A stretch of DNA of 64,000 nucleotides from Fluviicola chungangensis (GTDB lineage Bacteria; Bacteroidota; Bacteroidia; Flavobacteriales_D; Crocinitomicaceae). The stretch spans positions 1 to 64,000 of the forward strand of contig NZ_VLPL01000002.1 in assembly GCF_007558725.1 (NCBI RefSeq), read 5' to 3'. The translations under genes and the position numbers were made by a program. Positions within the stretch are counted from its first letter, which is position 1; the number at the start of each line of letters is the position of its first letter. The notes below the pieces were generated by a model. It saw nothing but the letters and a program-made list of their open reading frames with translations, was not told the DNA's origin and made no database searches. Positions 34,408-43,044 of this stretch are shown in pieces.

Positions 34408-34491
34408 GTTAGAAGAGTATAAGTAGTAGTAGTTAGGTTTAGTTAGGTAGCGTGTGAAGAGAGATCTTATTTCCGGTCTCTCTTCTTTTTT
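34408..34491 (+). ncRNA. Short RNA 2 (AAGTAGTAGTAG box), about 84 nt
   Basis: It shares ATAAGTAGTAGTAGTT and AGGTT (34419-34438) with RNA 1 and ends in a strong terminator. Its promoter is less clear: TTG at 34379-34381 and a poor TACCTGCG at 34401-34408, so the 5' end is uncertain. No ORF. It converges on the 34534 gene. Confidence 0.45.
34456..34491 (+). terminator. Terminator of short RNA 2
   Basis: GAAGAGAGA (34456-34464) pairs with TCTCTCTTC (34477-34485), 12-nt loop, then TTTTTT. Confidence 0.9.
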
Positions 34492-34533
34492 GTTCAATAT
34501 TTAAACGGTTCCATTTTGAACTTTTGAACATCT

Positions 34534-36042
34534 TTATTCCTTGATTAGTGCTCCTGACAAATCGACCAGGTACGATTCATTGTTCCCGAGGTTTCCCCAA
34601 ACCAGTTTGATCCGCTTTCCATTGATATAATCCACGCGATAAGCAATCCCCAGATTTTCGAAAAAATGCCCGTCCAGCTCCCTGAACGGCAGTTCCCCGA
34701 ATTCCGCATCGGATGGAACTTTGTTTCCCGGTAAGACGAAGAGGTATTCTCCGATATTGATTTTCCATTCAGCGAGGGCCCGTGCATTCACGTACTTGGT
34801 ATAAACAGGTTCTTTCGGATTATTTTGAAATACAACAACCAAGACCATTCGATCTGTTTCATTGTGCAATTCCACGGAGATCTCTCCGGGTTTTCTGTCC
34901 AAATCACGGGTTTTCACATAGGGTTTGCCATAGGGTTTTCCCTGCGTAAAGAATTTGGTAAAAGGAACCGAATCATTGTTCCGCCAGCCTTGGTATAACT
35001 GATTAAAAAGCGCATTATTCCATGTGCGTTCCTTTACCAGATCAAGTCCGACAAATGGCAGGTTGGAATCCAATTGTGCATCATCGATCATCCGTTCTTC
35101 ACTCTTAATTTCCGTGATCAGAGAATCCAGTTTCAAACGCTCTTCCTTACTAAATTCCATATAAGCTGTTTTCTCCTGGAGCAAATCTTCTTCCGGATCA
35201 GCTTCCACGAAAAAGAGTGCAACACTTCCTGCTACGGATAGCAATAAAATCCCTATCACCAAACTCAAGCGCAACCAGGATACACGCGTGGATTCCACCA
35301 CAATTTTTCCCTTTTTTACATCGGTTCCAAAATTGCTTAACTGTTTCTTGTGTTCGTCCGTAAACTGGATTTCCATCAGCTTATTGGTCAGGTATACCAG
35401 GAAGCGTGTGGAACTTTTCGGATGATAGGCCAAACTCATGAAAAATTCCAATAACTGTGTTCTTACACCGTAGTGATTCACATTCAGCAGGTTCAATGCT
35501 GCAATCATATTGGCACTTAGGAACGAGTCGGTCAAACGATGAAGATCCGTATCTTTTCTTGCCTTGTTTGTTGCCAGGCTCAAGACGTCCTTTTGTTTGA
35601 AGATCCAATCCGAAAGTGAGTCCTGAACCAGGTTCTGCTGGTAATCGGGCAACAAAACAGAATAACTCATGAAAAAATGAATATTCTTTGCAGAAACGGA
35701 AGGAAACTGAGCGGTGAAAATCGGGAATAGATACAATTCGAGAAAGACTTTATACTCTTCAAAAAGTGCGTGTTCCCGGAGTTTTAATGTGTCAACGAAT
35801 AATTCTGAAAAAGTTCCCGTTTTCAGAATATGGAGCAAACTGGAATTTTCCTCCGTCCAGGAAGCAAAGATGATTCCTTTCGGACTCGAGCAACAACTTA
35901 AAAATTGTACTTCGTCCATTTCTGATGCATCCGGAAAAAGCTTTTTAAATGTTTCCAGGAACGCTTCCTTTTGGTCTTCGGAAAGTGGGAATTGCAGATT
36001 CGGATTTTCTCTTTTTACAGCACCTAATTGGAGATACTTCAT
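34534..36042 (-). CDS. Hypothetical membrane-anchored protein, 502 aa
   Basis: Residues 1-250 are helical and cytosolic-looking (FLETFKKLFPDASEMDEVQFLSCCSS, LLHILKTGTFSELF, LLEFFMSLAYHPKSSTRFLVYL). One membrane segment follows (LRLSLVIGILLLSVAGSVALFFV, about residue 265), then an acidic coiled region and a C-terminal beta-rich domain (EISVELHNETDRMVLVVVFQN; EWKINIGEYLFVLPGNKVP; NGKRIKLVWGNLGNNESYLVDL). The topology suggests a large N-terminal intracellular part and an extracytoplasmic beta domain. No family recognised. It is transcribed alone; the flanking units are convergent and divergent. Confidence 0.75.
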   Translation of the reverse strand: MKYLQLGAVKRENPNLQFPLSEDQKEAFLETFKKLFPDASEMDEVQFLSCCSSPKGIIFASWTEENSSLLHILKTGTFSELFVDTLKLREHALFEEYKVFLELYLFPIFTAQFPSVSAKNIHFFMSYSVLLPDYQQNLVQDSLSDWIFKQKDVLSLATNKARKDTDLHRLTDSFLSANMIAALNLLNVNHYGVRTQLLEFFMSLAYHPKSSTRFLVYLTNKLMEIQFTDEHKKQLSNFGTDVKKGKIVVESTRVSWLRLSLVIGILLLSVAGSVALFFVEADPEEDLLQEKTAYMEFSKEERLKLDSLITEIKSEERMIDDAQLDSNLPFVGLDLVKERTWNNALFNQLYQGWRNNDSVPFTKFFTQGKPYGKPYVKTRDLDRKPGEISVELHNETDRMVLVVVFQNNPKEPVYTKYVNARALAEWKINIGEYLFVLPGNKVPSDAEFGELPFRELDGHFFENLGIAYRVDYINGKRIKLVWGNLGNNESYLVDLSGALIKE

Positions 36043-36164
36043 GTCTTACGATTGATGGACTGAAAATACTACTTTTTGAATAATTAAAGCTTCGTCTGTA
36101 AAACTTATCCAAATAATTGGAAATCAATTGATATTCCTTTAGATTTAGATTCAAAACTAGTACT

Positions 36165-37721
36165 ATGAAACAACTGCTTCTTGTATTCATCCTTGTTAGC
36201 CCCTCTGTTTTTGCACAAAACTGGAGTGATAATGTAGCAAGTATCGTTTACAACAAATGCTCATCCTGTCATCACCCCGAAGGAATTGCACCCTTTTCAT
36301 TAATGAGTTATTCGGAAGTCAGCCCGATGGCAACCGCTATTTATGATGCAATCAATACCAACGAAATGCCGCCATGGCCGCCTAATGAAAACTATCAGCA
36401 ATACAGCCACTCACGTGCATTGAATTCAACCGACAAAGCAACGCTTATGTCTTGGCTTACCAACGGAACACCCGAAGGAAATCCGGCAAATGCCCCCGCT
36501 CCACCGGTTTTCAATTCCGGCAGCATCTTAGGAAACGGTGATTTGATGCTTCAGATTCCGCTCTACCAAAGTAAAGCGCAAGGCGGACAAGATGATTACG
36601 TTTGTTTCAGTCTTCCTACCGGATTGACTCAAAACAGGTATGTCCGTGCGATGGAAATTGTTCCGGGAAATAGACAAATTGTTCATCATGCACTCATTTA
36701 CGTTGATCCAAGCGGAAGTTATCAGGGAGATACAATCGGTGGAAATTGCGGTGGTCCTCCACAAAGTTCCACCCTCATCGGAGGATATACTCCGGGTTCT
36801 TCGCCATTAATTTTCCCTTCAGCAACAGGATTTAAATTGGGAATGTCCATTCCAGCCAATAGCAATCTCGTTTTTGCTATGCATTATCCTCAGGGAAGTT
36901 ATGGTCAGTATGACAGTACGAAGGTCATTCTTCATTTTTATCCACCGGGAGAAACCGGGATTCGGGATGTCTATGCTGCACCTGTGCTACAAAACTGGTC
37001 GCTTTCAATTCCCCCCGATCAACTTTCATCATTCACAGCACAATATCCGTTATCCGGAGGGGTTCCGACGAATTATAGCATTTTGAGTGTTTTTCCGCAC
37101 ATGCATTTATTGGGTAAAAGCATTCGAGCCTATGCTGTATCACCTGCAAATGACACTGTCAAGTTCGTCGATATTCCACAATGGGATTTTCACTGGCAGG
37201 ATTTCTATTTCTTCAAACACCTGCAAAAGGTATCTACCGGATCGGTTTTAAAAGGGGAAGCGACTTATGATAACACCGTAAACAATCCCGATAATCCAAG
37301 TAGTCCTCCTGTTTTGGTGCTCGCCGGTGAAAGTACTACTGACGAAATGTTTTTGGTTTACTTTCATTTTCTGCAATATCAGCCAGGTGATGAATTGATT
37401 GATTTGGAAGCATTGCTTAGTCTTGGAATGCAGGAACTTATTTCAGATGACGATTGGAAAATATTCCCCGTTCCTTTTACTGAAAGCGTATCGATTAGAC
37501 CAAATCAGCTAAAAAGCGGAGACATCGTTTCATTAGCTATTTATGATTATCAGGGAAGGCTGATTCGTACGATTTGTAATAAACAAACCATTTCGATCCC
37601 ATTCAATGGTTTCGAATGGGATGGTTTATCCGAAAACGGCGCTGAATCCAAAGCAGGAACCTATTTTATCTCCATGATTTGCAATGGAGTAACCAGCTCT
37701 CACCCGATTATCAAAAACTAA
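36165..37721 (+). CDS. Secreted haem c / copper type II monooxygenase-like protein
   Basis: 518 aa. After a signal peptide (ends VFAQ) comes a c-type haem site CSSCH (residues 32-36) with a downstream MPPWPP that can supply the axial Met. Residues 120-420 follow the copper type II ascorbate-dependent monooxygenase (PHM-like) layout: VHHALIYVD (Cu-A His pair), FAMHYPQG, FPHMHLLGKSI (Cu-B His residues) and DEMFLVYFHF (Met ligand). The C-terminus (FPVPFTESVSIRP ... GTYFISMI) resembles a FlgD/T9SS sorting module. Such haem-Cu proteins are frequent in Bacteroidota; the natural substrate is unknown. Single gene, divergent from the 34534 gene. Confidence 0.85.
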   Translation: MKQLLLVFILVSPSVFAQNWSDNVASIVYNKCSSCHHPEGIAPFSLMSYSEVSPMATAIYDAINTNEMPPWPPNENYQQYSHSRALNSTDKATLMSWLTNGTPEGNPANAPAPPVFNSGSILGNGDLMLQIPLYQSKAQGGQDDYVCFSLPTGLTQNRYVRAMEIVPGNRQIVHHALIYVDPSGSYQGDTIGGNCGGPPQSSTLIGGYTPGSSPLIFPSATGFKLGMSIPANSNLVFAMHYPQGSYGQYDSTKVILHFYPPGETGIRDVYAAPVLQNWSLSIPPDQLSSFTAQYPLSGGVPTNYSILSVFPHMHLLGKSIRAYAVSPANDTVKFVDIPQWDFHWQDFYFFKHLQKVSTGSVLKGEATYDNTVNNPDNPSSPPVLVLAGESTTDEMFLVYFHFLQYQPGDELIDLEALLSLGMQELISDDDWKIFPVPFTESVSIRPNQLKSGDIVSLAIYDYQGRLIRTICNKQTISIPFNGFEWDGLSENGAESKAGTYFISMICNGVTSSHPIIKN

Positions 37722-37726
37722 TAGTT

Positions 37727-37765
37727 GTTCAATCAGCGTTCCAGAAACCGGAGCGCTGATTGAAC
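37727..37765. terminator. Hairpin shared by the 3' ends of two convergent genes
   Basis: GTTCAATCAGCG (37727-37738) and CGCTGATTGAAC (37754-37765) are perfect 12-bp inverted repeats; TTCC/GGAG (37739-37742 with 37750-37753) extends the stem to 16 bp with one wobble pair. It covers the last codons of the S41 peptidase gene. T-runs are weak on both sides. Confidence 0.65.
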
Positions 37766-39304
37766 TTCCTTGTCGTAAGAAGCGACAATGAAAAAATAGC
37801 CTTCTTCAATGAAAAGCTGGCGCGCTATCTCGGCTTTCATCACATGTTTGATCAATTCTTCGCTTCGTGCAAAATCGGCGGCATCGAATGGAATTTTCAA
37901 TTTTTCACCTTCCACAATCAATTTTTTGATCAGCGGTTCCGGAGTGTCAAATGTTCGTGTAAATTCCTGAATCGAAGACCAGGAGTTGCGTTTATTCGCT
38001 ACAAAGTCAAAAGCAACTTGCTGGAATACTCCCGAATAGCGAAGGGTCAAATAATAAAGCGTGGAATTGGAAGTGTCCAAGGGAACAAAAATATCCGGCA
38101 TGATTCCACCACCATCGTACACAATTCTTCCTTTCAGGGTTTTGAATTTTGTTGCATTCTTGAAAACGGAAGAATCCGGTGTAAAATATTCCCCGTTATC
38201 TCTTCGCTTTTCATTGCTGTGATAATAATCCTCATAGCTCTCACCGAATGGTTTTTGGATACAGCGTCCGGAAGGTGTATAATACCGCGCAATTGTCAAT
38301 CTCAAATCACTTTTATCCGAAAGTGAGAAATCCTGCTGGACCAGTCCTTTCCCGAAAGATCTTCTTCCGATGATCATTCCGCGGTCATTATCCTGGATAG
38401 CACCCGCAACAATTTCGGAAGCTGAAGCAGAGTTTTCATTGATTAACAGAACAAGCGGTGTTTTCTCCAACAAGCCACCGGCTCTTGCAAAACGTGTCGT
38501 ACTCAGGAATTTCTTGCCTTTAATGATCACGATTTTTCGTCCCTCCGGCAAAAACTCATCCGCGATTTTCACTGCTCCGTCCAACACTCCGCCACCATTA
38601 TCTCTCAGATCGAAGATTAGTTTTTTCATTCCTTTTGCTTTCAGCCGGGCTGCGGCATCATGAAATTCCTCTGCGCTTGAAACAGAAAAATTATCCAACC
38701 GGATATACCCTGTTTTTTCGTCAAGCATCTGTGCGCATACGATGGATGGAATCGGAATCACTCCGCGAACAATTGTTTTTTCGATCTTCTTTTTATTGCG
38801 GTAAAGCTGAATTTTTACCTTCGTATTCGGTTCACCTTTCAACTTGGCCATTACATCATCGTTCCTGATCTTCTTGTGAGCGATGCTTTTTCCGTCGATC
38901 ATCAAGATCTTATCTCCTGCCAGCACCCCCATTCCAAAAGAAGGCGAATTCGGGATTACATTGGTAACACACAAGGTGTCGCGGATAATTGCAAAACGAA
39001 TTCCGATTCCGCCGAACTTCCCGTCAATTTGCTCATTCATTGCCTGCAGATCTTCGTAAGGAATGTAATTCGAATGCGGATCCAGTTCGTGGAGCATGTC
39101 GGAGATGGTCTTCTCAAACAATTTCTTGCTTTCGATCGAATCCACATACTCCCGATCCAATAAGGTAATTATTTCCTGCATTTTGGAATAATTGCCGGAA
39201 ACAGCTTGTGGCTCCGGTTGATTTAACCGGGCTCCCAGTAACAAACCAATGGCCAGGAAGATCATTAGCAGGACCGGGTAAATAAAGGCATATTTTCTAT
39301 TCAT
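37733..39304 (-). CDS. S41-family C-terminal processing peptidase
   Basis: 523 aa. N-terminal membrane anchor (FIYPVLLMIFLAIGLLLGA), then the CtpA layout: an N-terminal helical part with LDPHSNYIPYEDL, a PDZ domain (GGIGIRFAII...GVLAGDKILMIDGKSI), and the S41 core TGYIRLDNFS, LIFDLRDNGGG, LVLLINENSASASEIVAGAIQDNDRG with the catalytic Ser and SFGKGLVQ with the catalytic Lys. It would cleave periplasmic proteins near their C-termini. It begins directly after the dCMP deaminase stop, so the two genes are co-transcribed. Its last codons encode a 16-bp hairpin. Confidence 0.95.
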   Translation of the reverse strand: MNRKYAFIYPVLLMIFLAIGLLLGARLNQPEPQAVSGNYSKMQEIITLLDREYVDSIESKKLFEKTISDMLHELDPHSNYIPYEDLQAMNEQIDGKFGGIGIRFAIIRDTLCVTNVIPNSPSFGMGVLAGDKILMIDGKSIAHKKIRNDDVMAKLKGEPNTKVKIQLYRNKKKIEKTIVRGVIPIPSIVCAQMLDEKTGYIRLDNFSVSSAEEFHDAAARLKAKGMKKLIFDLRDNGGGVLDGAVKIADEFLPEGRKIVIIKGKKFLSTTRFARAGGLLEKTPLVLLINENSASASEIVAGAIQDNDRGMIIGRRSFGKGLVQQDFSLSDKSDLRLTIARYYTPSGRCIQKPFGESYEDYYHSNEKRRDNGEYFTPDSSVFKNATKFKTLKGRIVYDGGGIMPDIFVPLDTSNSTLYYLTLRYSGVFQQVAFDFVANKRNSWSSIQEFTRTFDTPEPLIKKLIVEGEKLKIPFDAADFARSEELIKHVMKAEIARQLFIEEGYFFIVASYDKEVQSALRFLER

Positions 39305-39757
39305 TTAATTGGGGTCTGGGATATGAACAACTTCAACACCTGCACTTCTTAAGAAATCAACGCCGGTAGTATCTTTGTATTCCATCATGTAAACAACTCG
39401 TTTGATTCCGGCCTGCAGGACCAATTTACTGCAATCTTTACAGGGTGATAAGGTAATAAATAAGGTTGCTCCGCTGCAATCATTGGTAGAGCGCGCCACT
39501 TTCAAAATCGCGTTTGCTTCGGCGTGCAATACGTACCATTCCGTATTTCCCTGCTGATCTTCACAACAATTCGGAAAACCTGCCGGAGTTCCGTTATATC
39601 CGTCAGAAATAATTCTTCCGTCCCGCACGATCAATGCACCCACTTTTTTCCGTTCACAATGCGACAATTCTGCCCAGGTTTGAGCCATTCTCAAATAGGC
39701 TTTATCATATCGCAATCTTTTTTCTTCTGTTATTTCTCTGTCAAGTTCTACAACCAT
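39305..39757 (-). CDS. dCMP deaminase family protein (ComEB-like)
   Basis: 150 aa zinc deaminase: HAEANAILKVA gives the first Zn ligand and catalytic Glu, and TLSPCKDCSKL the two Cys ligands. The length and the C-terminal DTTGVDFLRSAGVEVVHI match dCMP deaminases, which make dUMP for dTTP synthesis. A TATCTTTG box on the minus strand ends 4 nt before the ATG, so the mRNA is probably leaderless. The gene is immediately upstream of the S41 peptidase gene. Confidence 0.93.
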   Translation of the reverse strand: MVVELDREITEEKRLRYDKAYLRMAQTWAELSHCERKKVGALIVRDGRIISDGYNGTPAGFPNCCEDQQGNTEWYVLHAEANAILKVARSTNDCSGATLFITLSPCKDCSKLVLQAGIKRVVYMMEYKDTTGVDFLRSAGVEVVHIPDPN

Positions 39758-39761
39758 GCTG

Positions 39762-39769
39762 CAAAGATA
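39762..39769 (-). promoter_or_regulatory. -7 box 4 nt before the dCMP deaminase gene
   Basis: TATCTTTG then CAGC then ATG on the minus strand. Confidence 0.72.
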
Positions 39770-39772
39770 GGA

Positions 39773-40465
39773 TTAATCGGGTAAGGTAAATTTATATCCG
39801 ACGCCCCTGATCGAATGAAAAAATCGGGGATTCTTCGGATCCTGCTCAAATAACTTGCGAAAGCTCAAAATATAATTGTCGATCGTCCTTCCGGTCGGAA
39901 ACTGGTCATTTGTCCATAAAGTATTGAGAATCTCGTCCCGGGAAACGACCTCGTCTTTTCGGGAAAAGAACAACTGGATCAGTTCCATTTCGCGTTTACT
40001 CAATTCCTGTTTTTCACCTGAAAGCACATGTTCCACTTCGAAAGATGCCGGCAACACCCGGTGATTGCCTATGGTTATTTCAACAGGAATTGCTGTTTGC
40101 TTTTTTTTCGGTTGAACCAAAATGGAACAGCGAAGAATAAATTCCTCCAGGTCAAATGGTTTCGGCAGGTAGTCGTTTGCGCCCAGTTTCAGTCCTGCAA
40201 TCCGGTCAATGGTATTTCCTTTTGCAGAAATAAAGATAATCGGAACAGCAGACACTTCCCTGTACGCACGACAAATATCCAATCCGCTCACTTCCGGCAG
40301 CATCACATCCAAAATCACCAAGTCATAATTATCCAGTTGGTTTTTCATCAACAAGGCCTCTCTGCCATTGTTTAGTGTGGTCACTGAATACCCTTCCAAT
40401 TCCAGGTTAAATTGAATGATTTCCAGCAGACTTTGCTCGTCTTCTATGACTAAAACCTTATTCAT
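39773..40465 (-). CDS. OmpR/PhoB-family response regulator without a partner kinase nearby
   Basis: 230 aa. Receiver domain: acidic pair VIEDEQ, phospho-acceptor LVILDVMLP, Thr/Ser FISAKG, Lys LPKPFD. The C-terminal winged helix (LSKREMELIQLFFSRKDEVVSRDEILNTLW...RTIDNYILSFRKLFEQDPKNPRFFHSIRGVGYKF) is of the OmpR type. No histidine kinase gene is adjacent, so the partner must be elsewhere. A box resembling the -7 element (AGAAGTTTG) ends 4 nt before the ATG. Confidence 0.95.
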   Translation of the reverse strand: MNKVLVIEDEQSLLEIIQFNLELEGYSVTTLNNGREALLMKNQLDNYDLVILDVMLPEVSGLDICRAYREVSAVPIIFISAKGNTIDRIAGLKLGANDYLPKPFDLEEFILRCSILVQPKKKQTAIPVEITIGNHRVLPASFEVEHVLSGEKQELSKREMELIQLFFSRKDEVVSRDEILNTLWTNDQFPTGRTIDNYILSFRKLFEQDPKNPRFFHSIRGVGYKFTLPD

Positions 40466-40497
40466 TCGACAAACTTCTATAAAAAAGCGTTTTCAAG

Positions 40498-40529
40498 TTG
40501 GTTTCTTGTGTTAAAAGAGTGTAATTTTG
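40498..40529 (+). promoter_or_regulatory. -33/-7 promoter of the secreted protease gene
   Basis: TTGG at 40498-40501 and TAATTTTG at 40522-40529, 20 nt apart, 27 nt before the ATG at 40557. Confidence 0.6.
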
Positions 40530-40556
40530 AGAAAACTACACATAAATATAAGCACA

Positions 40557-43043
40557 ATGCTAAAATATCTTTTAATGCTCGGCAGTTTCCTGCCACTTTG
40601 CGTAGCATTAAATGCACAGGTAAGTGAAGGTGGACTTCCGATAGGGCTGCAAAAAGTAGCAACTACGGGCAGTGCTCCGTTTCAATATTCACCTGCTGTT
40701 TATGTGCTTAGTAAACCGAATGTTGTGGCTGCCAAGAATGAAGATTCGGCAAACGATTCAAAAGGTGCATACCGGGTTGGTCTGAATGTGCCGGTTTCCA
40801 TCACTATGAACAATTCAGGAACATGGACCTTATTACCGGATGGAACACGCGTGTGGAGGTTAATTATTTCCGGTAAGGATGCATTGGCCCTCGGATTGTA
40901 TTTTTCAGAGGCCGTTCAGATTCCCGCTGGTGGAAAATTGTTCGCATACAACGAAAACGGAAAACAAGTCCTCGGAGCTTATTCTTCCGCAACTGACGAT
41001 TTCCAGGCAATGGAAATGGTACAGGGGGAAAAGATGTATCTCGAGTACAGCGCTCCGGCATGGGTTCAGGAAATTCCTGTTTTCACCATTCGTGAGGTCG
41101 TTTATTTTTACCGCGGAGTGGAAGAGCATGTCAATGCCTTTGTCAATGACGAAACAGTTCATGAAAAAGCCGGTACCTGCGAAGTAGACGTGGCGTGTTC
41201 GGAAGGGAACAACTGGGCAGACCAGATCAAGTCGGTAGTTCATTACACATTCAATGACGGAACATCTACGTATGTTTGTTCTGCCTCAACGATCAACAAT
41301 ACAGCAAACGATTGCAAGCCCTATATTCTTACCGCCTGGCATTGCGGTGAACGTGTTGCCGGCCAATCTATTGCAACCTGGGTTTGGTACTGGAAATACC
41401 AGAAAAGCACTTGTGCTCCCGGTTCGGGCAATTACACGGATCCTTCAAAAGGAAGCAAAACAATGACCGGTGGAATGGTAAGAGCATCTGCCGGAAACGG
41501 CACATTAAATAATCCTCCCGGACCATACGAGGTTGCGGGCTCTGACTTTTACCTGGTTCAATTGAATGCTCAACCTCCGGCTTCCTATGACGTATATTAT
41601 GCCGGTTGGGACAGAACAAATAATCCATCCGAAAGTGGCGTGGGAATTCACCATCCTGCCGGAAGTGCAAAGAAAATTTCTACTTATACTGACGACCTTG
41701 AATCCGAAACATTCAACGGGGGTGCTACCAACGCGCACTGGCGGGTTTTCTGGGCAACAACAACCAATGGTCACGGTGTGACAGAAGGCGGTTCTTCAGG
41801 TTCCCCTATTTTTAACTCCTACGGAAGAATTGTCGGACAGCTTTCCGGTGGTGCTTCGGCCTGCACTGCTAACGGGGCCGGACAAGGAACAGGGCCGGAT
41901 AAACGCGATTTGTACGGGAAGTTCTCTTTCGATTGGGACCAAAACGGGTCTACAGCAAATGCACAGTTAAAACCCTGGCTGGACCCAAGCGGTTCAGGAG
42001 TCACTTCGCTTGCAGGATTAGCCACTCCGTGTGCGATTACTCCAAATGCCCCTGTTGCGGAATTTATCGCAAACCCAACCACAATAAGTGTCGGCGGCAC
42101 TTCACAGTTCACCGATCAATCTACGGGAACACCGAGCAATTGGTCTTGGGTGATCACACCTGCAACGGGTTGGAGTTTTGTAGGCGGAACGAATGCAAAC
42201 TCCCAGAATCCGCAGGTTACTTTTACTGCCGGCGGACAGTATACTGTTGAATTGACAGTTTCAAATTCAGCAGGATCGGATGCGGAACTGAAGATCAATT
42301 ACATATATGTCACAACAGCAACATCACCGTGTACTGCTACATCCGCATATTGTGATGAATTTATTCAAAAAGTAATGCTGGAGGCTATCAACAATGAAAC
42401 GGGATGTAACAACTACACCAATTATAATTTAAGTGCCACCCTGATCAAAGGTCAAAGCTACGACATCACGATCATACCTCAAATCAGTGGCGGACTGCCC
42501 GGAAGTGCTTATATCGGTGACGAGATTGCTGCATGGATCGACTTCAACGGCGATTTTGATTTTGATGATCCGAATGAACGCATTGCCTTCGTCTCCATCG
42601 TTGCCGGGTCTTCATTGGTTTTCAATTTTACTGTTCCTTCCAATGCAGTGACCGGTGTTGTTAAAATGCGTGCGCGCATTGTCTTCAATTCGACTCAGGG
42701 AGGAGAAGGTCCGATAGAACCTTGTGGAAATACAAATTACGGTGAAGTGGAAGACTACAATATCATTCTTTCGAACTCCCTTGGTTTGGAACAAAATCAC
42801 CTGGATGCGGTTTCCATTTACCCGAATCCGGCAATGGATGAGGTGAAAATAGATCTTTCCGGAATTGCGAATGAATCGATTTCACTTGAATTATTGGACA
42901 TGACCGGAAAAATCATCCGAACTCAGCAACCTATTTCCGGAAGTGTCGCCGTTTTTGATTTGAGTACCGTTGCAAAAGGAAGTTACCAGATCCGGATCTC
43001 CGATGGAACTGTTCAGCGAATGGCGCGAATTGTAAAACTATAG
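40557..43043 (+). CDS. Secreted lysyl-endopeptidase-like serine protease with PKD, GEVED and T9SS domains
   Basis: About 828 aa from the ATG at 40557; a TTG at 40527 lies within the promoter and is rejected. Signal peptide ends ALNAQ. The trypsin-like protease domain shows His in ILTAWHCGE, Asp in AGSDFYLVQLN and Ser in TEGGSSGSPIFN, as in lysyl endopeptidases of Bacteroidota. A PKD domain (PVAEFIANPTTISVGGTSQFTDQS) and a GEVED domain (WIDFNGDFDFDDPNERIAF...NYGEVEDYNI) follow, and the end is a T9SS sorting domain (VSIYPNPAMDEVKIDL...GSYQIRI...RIVKL). It is probably exported and processed on the cell surface. Confidence 0.92.
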   Translation: MLKYLLMLGSFLPLCVALNAQVSEGGLPIGLQKVATTGSAPFQYSPAVYVLSKPNVVAAKNEDSANDSKGAYRVGLNVPVSITMNNSGTWTLLPDGTRVWRLIISGKDALALGLYFSEAVQIPAGGKLFAYNENGKQVLGAYSSATDDFQAMEMVQGEKMYLEYSAPAWVQEIPVFTIREVVYFYRGVEEHVNAFVNDETVHEKAGTCEVDVACSEGNNWADQIKSVVHYTFNDGTSTYVCSASTINNTANDCKPYILTAWHCGERVAGQSIATWVWYWKYQKSTCAPGSGNYTDPSKGSKTMTGGMVRASAGNGTLNNPPGPYEVAGSDFYLVQLNAQPPASYDVYYAGWDRTNNPSESGVGIHHPAGSAKKISTYTDDLESETFNGGATNAHWRVFWATTTNGHGVTEGGSSGSPIFNSYGRIVGQLSGGASACTANGAGQGTGPDKRDLYGKFSFDWDQNGSTANAQLKPWLDPSGSGVTSLAGLATPCAITPNAPVAEFIANPTTISVGGTSQFTDQSTGTPSNWSWVITPATGWSFVGGTNANSQNPQVTFTAGGQYTVELTVSNSAGSDAELKINYIYVTTATSPCTATSAYCDEFIQKVMLEAINNETGCNNYTNYNLSATLIKGQSYDITIIPQISGGLPGSAYIGDEIAAWIDFNGDFDFDDPNERIAFVSIVAGSSLVFNFTVPSNAVTGVVKMRARIVFNSTQGGEGPIEPCGNTNYGEVEDYNIILSNSLGLEQNHLDAVSIYPNPAMDEVKIDLSGIANESISLELLDMTGKIIRTQQPISGSVAVFDLSTVAKGSYQIRISDGTVQRMARIVKL

Positions 43044-43044
43044 T

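Noticed and set aside
40527-40556. N-terminal extension of the protease from a TTG at 40527
   Set aside because: The codon lies on the -7 box TAATTTTG, and the signal peptide begins at the ATG 40557.
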